From assembly GCF_034059295.1 (NCBI RefSeq), contig NZ_CP139141.1:2029001-2093000 (forward strand): a DNA stretch of 64,000 nt. The letters run 5' to 3'. Positions within the stretch are counted from its first letter, which is position 1; every line of letters starts with the position of its first letter. The position numbers and the translations under genes are program-made. Positions 57,841 through 64,000 of this stretch are shown piece by piece. This DNA comes from Pseudomonas sp. HR96 (lineage in GTDB: Bacteria; Pseudomonadota; Gammaproteobacteria; Pseudomonadales; Pseudomonadaceae). The notes below the pieces were generated by a model. That model saw only the letters and a program-made list of their open reading frames with translations. It did not search any database and had not been told where the DNA came from.

Positions 57841-58199
57841 GTAGTGCAACTCCCTGTTTTTGGCCGCCCTGTTTTGGCTGCCTGTTCTGGCTGACGAGTG
57901 ATGGACGCCCGCGTCCCGGCGGGCCGGGGACCGGAGATCCTGACAGGCGCCAGGGACCGCGACAACCGTCGTACTGGTCATGCCGGACGACGACTGTGCC
58001 CTGTCGCTCTACCAGAGTAGTTGACCGGTGCCGTTGGGCACTGGTTCGTCCTGCATTTAAGGGAGTTGCGCGCCGCACCGGCCGGCCAACGGACCAGTTG
58101 CTGACAAATAAAGATTGAATAATCACACCGAATGTTATTTAAATAACAAAAATAAAAAGCGCCAGCCCGTTGGCCGGCGCGCTAGAGGGCATGACCACA
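57841..58199. other. divergent intergenic region before the sugar cassette
   Basis: 359 bases between the hydrolase (minus) and the PfkB kinase (plus). The hydrolase side is GC-rich. From 58100 the sequence is AT-rich and contains the palindrome at 58133. A GC-rich imperfect hairpin (GCGCCAGCC/GGCCGGCGC, about 58160-58181) lies just before the kinase ribosome site. No gene was seen. Confidence 0.6.
58133..58148. promoter_or_regulatory. 16-base palindrome, candidate operator of the sugar operon
   Basis: TGTTATTTAAATAACA is a perfect palindrome 51 bases before the kinase ATG, in the only AT-rich stretch of the region. The TGTT...AACA ends resemble sites of several DeoR-family repressors, and a DeoR gene closes this cassette, so it is the natural candidate binding site. 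Confidence 0.5.
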
Positions 58200-59126
58200 A
58201 TGAGCAGGATCGCAGTCATCGGCAGCAACATGGTCGACTTGATTACCTATATCGAGCGCATGCCCGCCCAGGGCGAAACCCTCGAAGCGCCCCGTTTCGC
58301 CATGGGCTGCGGCGGCAAGGGCGCCAATCAGGCGGCCGCGGCTGCGTTGCTCGGCGCCGACGTGCTGATGATCAGCAAGGTCGGCGACGACGCCTTCGCC
58401 GACACCACGCTGGCCAACTTTCGCCGCCTGGGCATCGACAGCCGCTTCGTCGAGCGCGTGCCGGGCGTGTCCAGCGGCGTAGCGCCGATCTTCGTGCAGG
58501 CCGACTCGCACAACAGCATTCTCATCGTCAAAGGCGCCAATGCCCACTTGACTGGCGCCGATATCGACCGCGCCGAGCCGTTGCTGCGCGAATGCCGGCT
58601 GATCGTGCTGCAGTTGGAAATCGAACCTGCCACGGTCTACCACGCCATCGAATTCGCCCATCGCCACACCATCCCGGTGCTGCTCAACCCGGCTCCGGCG
58701 GTGGCGGCCCTGAGCCGCGAGCATCTGGCCCTGCTGGACTTCCTGATTCCCAACGAGAGCGAGCTGGCGCTGCTCAGCGGCCAGCCAGTGGCGTCGCCCG
58801 AAGCGGCGGCTCGGGCCGCGCGCAGCCTGGTCGCCGAAGGCGTGCGCCACGTCATCGTTACCCTGGGCGAGCAGGGCGCCTTGTATGTTGGCGAGCAGGG
58901 CGAGTGGCACGTGCCGGGCCAGCGCGTCCAAGCGCTTGACACCACGGGCGCCGGAGACGCCTTCATCGGTTGCTTCGCCCATCACTGGAGCGAGGACGGC
59001 GACATCCGCCGGGCCATGCAGCAAGCGGTGGCCTATTCCGCCTGCTCGGTCACCGGGCTTGGCACGCAATCTTCCTACCCGGATGCGCAAACCTTTGCGC
59101 GGTTCAAGCTGGCTCACTCGGCCTGA
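58200..59126 (+). CDS. PfkB-family sugar kinase (ribokinase-like)
   Basis: A 308-residue kinase with the two PfkB signatures: GCGGKGANQAAAAALLG (about residues 39-55) and DTTGAGDAFIGCFAHH (about 245-260, catalytic aspartate). It phosphorylates a sugar with ATP; its overall shape is closest to ribokinase. The ATG at 58200 has GAGGG ten bases upstream; the one at 58191 is too close to that site. It is first in an operon with a sugar symporter and an epimerase-like protein. Confidence 0.9.
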   Translation: MSRIAVIGSNMVDLITYIERMPAQGETLEAPRFAMGCGGKGANQAAAAALLGADVLMISKVGDDAFADTTLANFRRLGIDSRFVERVPGVSSGVAPIFVQADSHNSILIVKGANAHLTGADIDRAEPLLRECRLIVLQLEIEPATVYHAIEFAHRHTIPVLLNPAPAVAALSREHLALLDFLIPNESELALLSGQPVASPEAAARAARSLVAEGVRHVIVTLGEQGALYVGEQGEWHVPGQRVQALDTTGAGDAFIGCFAHHWSEDGDIRRAMQQAVAYSACSVTGLGTQSSYPDAQTFARFKLAHSA

Positions 59127-59167
59127 CCTTCGAGCCTGACTTTCCCAGCCTTTCGCGGAGAACAATA

Positions 59168-60499
59168 ATGAACAAGCCTGCGTTGCAACACACCCCGGAC
59201 GGGTTCTACCTGAACCGCACGCCCTGGTTCGCCTTCATCCTGCTGTGCTGCATCTTCGCCCTGTGGGCGGCGGCGGCGAGCATGAATGACGTGCTCATCG
59301 CCCACTTCAAGAAAGCCTTCCTGCTCAGTGATTTCCAGACCGCCTTCGTGCAGTCGGCGTTCTACCTGGGCTACTTCTTCGTGGCCATCCCGGCCGCGCT
59401 GGTGGTCCGCCGCTTCAGCTACAAGACCACCATCCTGATCGGCCTGTTGCTGTACCTGTTCGGGTGCACGCTGTTCTTCCCCGCAGCCTCCACCGCCAAG
59501 TACGGGATGTTCCTGATGGCGCTGTTCGTCATCGCTGCCGGCCTGTCGTTTCTGGAAACGGCTTGCAACACCTACTCGACGCTGATGGGGCCACGGGAAA
59601 CTGGGACGCGGCGCCTGAATATCTCGCAGACCTTCCACCCGTTCGGCGCCATGACGGGTGTGTACGTCGGCAGCTTCGTGATGTTCAAGGACACCGACGC
59701 CACCCGAGAGCAGTTGACCCGGATGAGCGCCAGCGATGCGGCGGTGCAGCAGTTGCAGATGATCCAGTCGACCCTGCTGCCGTACAAATGGATGATCGCG
59801 GTGCTGGTGCTGATGTTCATCCTGATCGCCATCACCCGCTTCCCGGCGTGCAAAGGCAACCGCCAGGCCAGCGAAAAGCGCGCCAGCATCGGCGAGAGCC
59901 TTGGCCGCCTGCGGCGCAACCCGCGGTTCTGCTTCGGCGTGCTGGCGCAGTTTCTGTATGTAGGCGCGCAGGTCGGCGTATGGAGCTTCACCATTCGCCT
60001 GGCCATGCAGATGGGCGGCATGAACGAGCGCAGCGCCTCGTGGTTCCTGTTGACCACCTTTGCCGCCTACTTCGTCGGCAAGATGGTCGCCAACCTGCTG
60101 ATGCGCAGGATGCATCCGGCGCGGGTGCTGGCCTTGTACAGCGTGCTGAGCATCGTGCTGCTGGCCTATACCATCCTGGTGCCGAACATTTCCGCCGTGT
60201 ATGCCGCGGTGGGCGTAAGCATTTTCCTCGGGCCCTGCTGGCCGACCATCTACGGCCTGACCATCGATGGCCTGGGTGAAGACACCGGGGTGGGTGGCTC
60301 GCTGCTGGTGATGAGCATTGTCGGCGGCGGCGTGCTGCCGATCTTCCAAGGCCTGCTCAGCGATGCCAGTGGGGGCAACATGCAGATCGCCTACAGCGTG
60401 CCGCTGCTGTGCTTCGTGGTCATCCTGGCCTATGCCGTGCGCTGCATGCGTCAGCCACAGGCGCGGGCGCTGGCGGGCGCCGCGGTGGCCGCGCAATGA
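59168..60499 (+). CDS. FucP-type sugar:proton symporter (MFS)
   Basis: A 443-residue protein with about twelve transmembrane helices of the FucP/glucose-galactose branch of the major facilitator superfamily (FALWAAAASMNDVLIAHFKK, LETACNTYSTLMGP, FHPFGAMTGVYVG). It imports a free sugar with protons; fucose is the family prototype, but the substrate here is unknown. It lies 41 bases after the kinase, and its stop overlaps the next start. Confidence 0.9.
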   Translation: MNKPALQHTPDGFYLNRTPWFAFILLCCIFALWAAAASMNDVLIAHFKKAFLLSDFQTAFVQSAFYLGYFFVAIPAALVVRRFSYKTTILIGLLLYLFGCTLFFPAASTAKYGMFLMALFVIAAGLSFLETACNTYSTLMGPRETGTRRLNISQTFHPFGAMTGVYVGSFVMFKDTDATREQLTRMSASDAAVQQLQMIQSTLLPYKWMIAVLVLMFILIAITRFPACKGNRQASEKRASIGESLGRLRRNPRFCFGVLAQFLYVGAQVGVWSFTIRLAMQMGGMNERSASWFLLTTFAAYFVGKMVANLLMRRMHPARVLALYSVLSIVLLAYTILVPNISAVYAAVGVSIFLGPCWPTIYGLTIDGLGEDTGVGGSLLVMSIVGGGVLPIFQGLLSDASGGNMQIAYSVPLLCFVVILAYAVRCMRQPQARALAGAAVAAQ

Positions 60500-61581
60500 G
60501 CGGGGCAGGCGGCGACTCGCTGCGCATCCCGTTGTACCCGCAGGACTTCGGCCAGGCGCCGCGCGTCGTGCTGGAATCAGCGCACTTCAGCGTGCGCGCC
60601 TGGACCTACCCCAGCGGGGTCAAGGCGCTGTCGCTGGAAAACGCCCGCGGCCGGTTGGTGGTGCTGCCCTGGCAAGGGCAAATGATCTGGGCCGCCGAGT
60701 TCGATGGCTGCAACCTGACCATGCACAACATGTTCAGCCAGCCGCGGCCCAGCGCCACGGTCATCGGCACCTACGGCTGCTTCATGTTCCACAGCGGTTT
60801 GCTGCGCAACGGCTGCCCGGCGCCCGAAGACGATCACCCGCTGCACGGCGAGATGCCCTGCGCGCCCATGGACAGCGCCTGGCTGCAGGCCGGCGAAGAC
60901 GAGCAGGGCGCCTGGCTGCGCCTGGGTGGCGATTACGAGTATGTGCAGGGTTTCGGCGATCACTACCGGGCCAGTCCCAGTGTGACGCTGCGCGCGGCCA
61001 GCGGGCTGTTCGAGATCGCCCTGCAGGTGGTCAACCTGGCTGGCAAACCCATGGACCTGATGTACATGGCGCACATGAACTACGCCTACGTCCCAGGCGG
61101 GAGCATGAGCCAGCCATTGGGCTGCGCCCGCACCCGGGTGCGCAGCAGCGTGCCGGCCCATGTGCGCCCGACCCCGGCCTGGAGCGCCTATATGGAAGAA
61201 CTCACCGCCGACCCCGAGGGGCTGCAGGTGCTTGATTCGCCGCAGTTGTACGACCCGGAAATCGTCTGCTTCTTCGACCAGGTACGCAGCGACGCCGACG
61301 GCCAGGCGCATTTTCTGCTCGAGCACCCGGACGGCGCAGCCTTCTATACCCGCTACAGCCCGCAGCAGTTCGAGCATGCCGCGCGCTGGGTGCTACACAA
61401 CGCCGATCAGCAGGTGGCGGCGTTCGTCCTGCCAGCCACCTGCGAGCCGGAGGGCTACCGCGCCGAGCAGGCCAAGGGAAACGTGCACAGCCTGGCCCCT
61501 GGAGCCAGCGCCCGGTTCAACCTGAGCACCGGCTACCTCAGCCCCAGCGAGCGCCGCACGCTTGAGGCGGCCCTGGCCTAG
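60496..61581 (+). CDS. DUF4432 aldose 1-epimerase-like protein
   Basis: A 361-residue protein of the galactose-mutarotase-like fold (DUF4432). Recognisable parts are GRLVVLPWQGQMIWAAEFDG, MFHSGLLRNGCP, LHGEMPCAPMD and MYMAHMNYAYVPGG, with histidines suited to sugar binding. It probably interconverts anomers of the imported sugar before phosphorylation. Start and upstream stop overlap (ATGA), and its end overlaps the convergent deoR gene by four bases. Confidence 0.87.
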   Translation: MSGAGGDSLRIPLYPQDFGQAPRVVLESAHFSVRAWTYPSGVKALSLENARGRLVVLPWQGQMIWAAEFDGCNLTMHNMFSQPRPSATVIGTYGCFMFHSGLLRNGCPAPEDDHPLHGEMPCAPMDSAWLQAGEDEQGAWLRLGGDYEYVQGFGDHYRASPSVTLRAASGLFEIALQVVNLAGKPMDLMYMAHMNYAYVPGGSMSQPLGCARTRVRSSVPAHVRPTPAWSAYMEELTADPEGLQVLDSPQLYDPEIVCFFDQVRSDADGQAHFLLEHPDGAAFYTRYSPQQFEHAARWVLHNADQQVAAFVLPATCEPEGYRAEQAKGNVHSLAPGASARFNLSTGYLSPSERRTLEAALA

Positions 61582-62342
61582 ACCACCAGCTGTGCGCCAC
61601 CGGCCAGGATGGCGTCGCGGTAGGCGCGCGGGATCTTCTTGTCGCTGACCACGCAATGAAAGTCGCCCAAGGCGCCGAAGTGCGCGGTGCGCACCGCGTC
61701 GAACTTGGAGTGGTCGGCCAGCAGCATGGATTGCCGGGCCTGGCGGATGACCTTCTGCTTGACCTCCACCTCGTGGAAGTTGAAGCAGGTGACGCCGAAA
61801 TCCAGGCTTACCCCGGCTGCCGAGACGAACGCCCAGCTCAGTCGCACACCGTCGAGAATGCTCGCCTCGGCATGGCTCTCGAACACCTGGTTCTTGCGGT
61901 GAAAGGTACCGCCACAGAGGATGATGCTGCACTGCGGCTTCTGCTGCAGCTTGAGCAGTACGTTCAGGGAGTTGCACACTGCGGTGAACTCGAGGTCGTC
62001 GGGAATGAAGTCGACCACGAACGGGATGGTCGTGCCACAGTCGAAAAACACCGTGTCGCCGGGCTGGATGAAGGCTGCCGCGAGCTTGCCGATGCGGCGT
62101 TTTTCCTCGACATGGCGGGCGTCCTGCTCGCTGACGCGGTAGTCACCCGGCTCGGGGTCGTCATGGGCGCGGGTAATGTAGCCACCGAGCAGGCGCAGCT
62201 GTTCGGGGTGCCGACCGAGGTCGCGGCGCAGGGTCATTTCCGACACTTCGAGCAGCGCGGCCATTTCCCGTAGATGAATGGCCTTCTGATCTTGCAGAGC
62301 CTGCTGGATGAGCTTGATTCGATCGGTTTTCTTGGCGTCCAC
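61578..62342 (-). CDS. DeoR-family transcriptional repressor
   Basis: A 254-residue regulator with an N-terminal DeoR helix-turn-helix (REMAALLEVSEMTLRRDLG) and a C-terminal sugar-phosphate sensing domain (FFDCGTTIPFVVDFI, SAAGVSLDFGVTCF, LLADHSKFD). It probably senses the phosphorylated product of the adjacent sugar kinase. The start is GTG at 62342 with no strong ribosome site. It converges on the cassette it is inferred to control. Confidence 0.9.
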   Translation of the reverse strand: MDAKKTDRIKLIQQALQDQKAIHLREMAALLEVSEMTLRRDLGRHPEQLRLLGGYITRAHDDPEPGDYRVSEQDARHVEEKRRIGKLAAAFIQPGDTVFFDCGTTIPFVVDFIPDDLEFTAVCNSLNVLLKLQQKPQCSIILCGGTFHRKNQVFESHAEASILDGVRLSWAFVSAAGVSLDFGVTCFNFHEVEVKQKVIRQARQSMLLADHSKFDAVRTAHFGALGDFHCVVSDKKIPRAYRDAILAGGAQLVV

Positions 62343-62419
62343 GGGCGTACCGGCAGTCCATTGAGAGGGCAGAAGAATACCATTGCGCGGGGGTGGGGAG
62401 GACTATAGGGAGGCTTGCA

Positions 62420-62487
62420 GTGGGAGGGGTACGGCCGCCGAGTTTTTGAACGTGTGAATCAAAAGCTCGGGGCGCTGCCCCTCCCAC
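62420..62487. repeat. REP-like inverted repeat between aroQ and deoR
   Basis: GTGGGAGGGG (62420-62429) and CCCCTCCCAC (62478-62487) form outer arms, and GCCGAGTTTTTGA pairs imperfectly with TCAAAAGCTCGG inside. The outer arms equal the type B core ends of the 51-kb array. It may end the aroQ transcript. Confidence 0.65.
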
Positions 62488-62517
62488 AACGAAGTCCCCA
62501 CAGCTGCGATGCAGGCG

Positions 62518-62961
62518 TCAGGCAGTCTTCAGCAACTTGGCAAAATGGTCGATCGCCAGCTTGTAGCCATGGGTGCCGAACCCGGCGATCACGCCGACGG
62601 CCACCAGCGACACATAGGAGTGATGGCGGAAGGCTTCGCGCTTGTGCACGTTGGAGATGTGCACCTCCAGCACCGGGACTTCGGCGGCGGCCAGGGCGTC
62701 GTGGATGGCCACCGAGGTGTGGGTCCAGGCGCCGGGGTTGATGACGATGCCGGCCACCGTGCCGCGCGCGGCGTGGATGCGATCGATCATCACGCCTTCA
62801 TGGTTGGTCTGCAGGCATTGCACCGCAAAGCCATGGCCGCTGCCCACTTCGACGCACAGCTGCTCGACGTCGGCCAGGGTTTCGTGGCCGTAGATGGTCG
62901 GCTCGCGCTTGCCGAGCATGTTCAGGTTGGGGCCGTTGAGCACCAGAATCGTGTGAGCCAA
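62518..62961 (-). CDS. aroQ: type II 3-dehydroquinate dehydratase
   Basis: A 147-residue enzyme of the shikimate pathway that dehydrates 3-dehydroquinate. It has the active-site lid [16 protein letters not shown] (arginine and tyrosine), [12 protein letters not shown] and [14 protein letters not shown] (catalytic histidines). The frame offers no ATG at the right place; a TTG at 62961 with AGGA eight bases upstream gives [11 protein letters not shown], the expected N-terminus. It is probably an additional paralog, since no other aro genes are nearby. Confidence 0.92.
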   Translation of the reverse strand: MAHTILVLNGPNLNMLGKREPTIYGHETLADVEQLCVEVGSGHGFAVQCLQTNHEGVMIDRIHAARGTVAGIVINPGAWTHTSVAIHDALAAAEVPVLEVHISNVHKREAFRHHSYVSLVAVGVIAGFGTHGYKLAIDHFAKLLKTA

Positions 62962-63026
62962 GAGCGTAATCCTCGTATCGATGAAGGGTGGGGTTGCCGG
63001 CGTCAGAATATACCTGATCGGCGCCT

Positions 63027-63548
63027 TTATTGGCCGCTGCGCGGCACTGCCATGAAGCGTTCGTGCATCTCCACGGTCAGCGCTTCGACGCGCTGGGTCA
63101 GTTGCTGGGTCAATTCCGTCAACCGAGTGTTCTGCTCCAGCAGGGCCAGCAGTTGTGTGCTGGTGGCGGCGGCCGCTTCCTGACGCTGGGCATTGGCCTG
63201 GGCCAGGTCCTCGCGGTGCTGGGCATCGGCTTCGGTTTGCGCCTTGTCGCGCGCCGCCTGGCGCGTCTGCGCCAGCAGGATCAGCGGCGCCGCGTAGGCC
63301 GACTGCAGGCTGAACGCCAGGTTGAGCAGGATGAACGGATAGACGTCGAACTGCACCAGCCCGGTGACATTGGCCACCACCCACAGCACCACCACCAGGG
63401 TCTGCGCGCCCAGAAAGGTCGGCGTGCCGAAGAAGCGCGCGAAGGCTTCGGCCTTGAGGGCGAAGGTGTCGGTGCCAAAGGTGCTGGTCAGGTGCTTGTA
63501 GTTCTGATGAAAGCGCAGATGGTCGGTGACTTTCGGTGCGGTGGACAT
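63027..63548 (-). CDS. DUF1003 membrane protein
   Basis: A 173-residue protein. Two transmembrane helices (about residues 48-68 and 72-95, [14 protein letters not shown] and [19 protein letters not shown]) match DUF1003, and a C-terminal coiled coil rich in Ala/Gln/Glu (about 100-165) follows. The function is unknown. It is divergent from the partial gene at the window end. Confidence 0.87.
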   Translation of the reverse strand: MSTAPKVTDHLRFHQNYKHLTSTFGTDTFALKAEAFARFFGTPTFLGAQTLVVVLWVVANVTGLVQFDVYPFILLNLAFSLQSAYAAPLILLAQTRQAARDKAQTEADAQHREDLAQANAQRQEAAAATSTQLLALLEQNTRLTELTQQLTQRVEALTVEMHERFMAVPRSGQ

Positions 63549-63682
63549 GGAGGCGGTTCCTGGCGGCGGGGAGTGAACGGCTAAGCGGTCGGGCCGATTT
63601 CGGGCTGAACTCGCGCCCCGTTGGCGACCTCTGAAGTTGTATCTCAACGTGCAAGTGTGCACTCAAATCATCAGGAGACGTC

Positions 63683-64000
63683 ATGAAAGTAGTGATCAAG
63701 GCCGCAGACATCCCCCGTACCGATTTCAGCTCGGCCAGCGAGATCTGGGTAGCGGACCTCAACGCCGCACTCGACGTCGAGAATACCGACGACGGCCTGT
63801 GCCTGTGGCGTGGCCAGCCCGTGGTGACCCACGACATGCTCAGCGAAGGCACGCACGAGCAGAACGTGCGCCGCATCTGGCTGCAGGTGCCGCATATCGA
63901 GGACCGCGAAGCTGTAGCGGCCATCGAGCAGGCCCTGCGCGAACGGCTGGAGGGCCAGCGCCTGAGCGGCGAGTTCTACCCGGCGCAGCGTGGCGACACG
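63683..64000 (+). CDS. unidentified protein (partial, runs off the window)
   Basis: An open frame from ATG 63683, with AGGAGACGTC immediately upstream, continues to the window edge (106 codons). It begins [20 protein letters not shown] and is soluble and acidic. I do not recognise the family. Confidence 0.6.
   Translation, partial: MKVVIKAADIPRTDFSSASEIWVADLNAALDVENTDDGLCLWRGQPVVTHDMLSEGTHEQNVRRIWLQVPHIEDREAVAAIEQALRERLEGQRLSGEFYPAQRGDT

Noticed and set aside
63027..63924. One long minus-strand frame joining aroQ, DUF1003 and upstream sequence
   Set aside because: The joined frame is out of phase with the DUF1003 protein, and aroQ has its own TTG start with a ribosome site.

Overview
The window is GC-rich, densely coded chromosomal DNA from a fluorescent pseudomonad, most likely the Pseudomonas putida group. 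This rests on the lexA2-imuA-imuB-dnaE2 mutagenesis operon with its GTAC-N4-GTAC operator, REP-type palindromes (GGCCT-TCGCGGG...CTCCCAC), the paralogous pst operon with a Pho box, and general protein resemblance. No rRNA, tRNA, phage, conjugation or insertion-sequence genes were seen. About 46 protein genes are supported, and many neighbours overlap by 1-8 bases (ATGA/GTGA junctions), which marks tight operons.

Layout: 0-1.5 kb holds the end of an unidentified gene, a cytochrome b561-type membrane protein and a Tat-exported molybdopterin oxidoreductase. 1.5-7.3 kb is the SOS mutasome operon. 7.5-9.5 kb is a histidine kinase/response regulator pair, converging on a second-type transketolase. 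11.9-15.7 kb is pstSCAB without phoU. 15.7-16.6 kb has a ClpP-like protease and a KGG stress protein. 16.9-21 kb is a 1363-residue CheB-CheR-PAS-kinase-receiver fusion. 21-28 kb, on the minus strand, has LigD, a fused EgtB-EgtD ergothioneine enzyme, a DUF1810 protein and a PatB-type C-S lyase. 28-33 kb has CsbD-like, YgdR-like and pirin proteins and a CHASE hybrid kinase.

33.4-44.7 kb is the most unusual coding region. A response regulator with DNA-binding domains at both ends is translationally coupled to a 1765-residue kinase-like/ATPase/GAF/histidine kinase protein. Overlapping AraC and LysR regulator genes follow, then a membrane-anchored monooxygenase-fold protein, an amidohydrolase and a YcaC-type hydrolase. 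The eukaryotic-like kinase domain has lost key catalytic residues and looks like a pseudokinase. I infer that the regulators control the enzymes.

44.8-50.7 kb has LysR and GlxA-type regulators, a BdlA-like cytoplasmic chemotaxis-type transducer divergent from a diguanylate cyclase, and a small exported protein. 50.7-53.1 kb is a 2.4-kb non-coding array: a unit of about 394 bp repeated in tandem, each unit carrying two nested long inverted repeats of REP type. It is the strongest candidate here for an undescribed element. 53.3-56.7 kb is a TAXI-type TRAP transporter with its DUF1850 partner. 56.7-57.8 kb is an enoyl-CoA hydratase-family thioesterase. 58.2-62.3 kb is a sugar cassette (PfkB kinase, FucP-type symporter, DUF4432 epimerase-like protein, DeoR regulator). 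The window ends with aroQ, a DUF1003 protein and the start of an unidentified gene.
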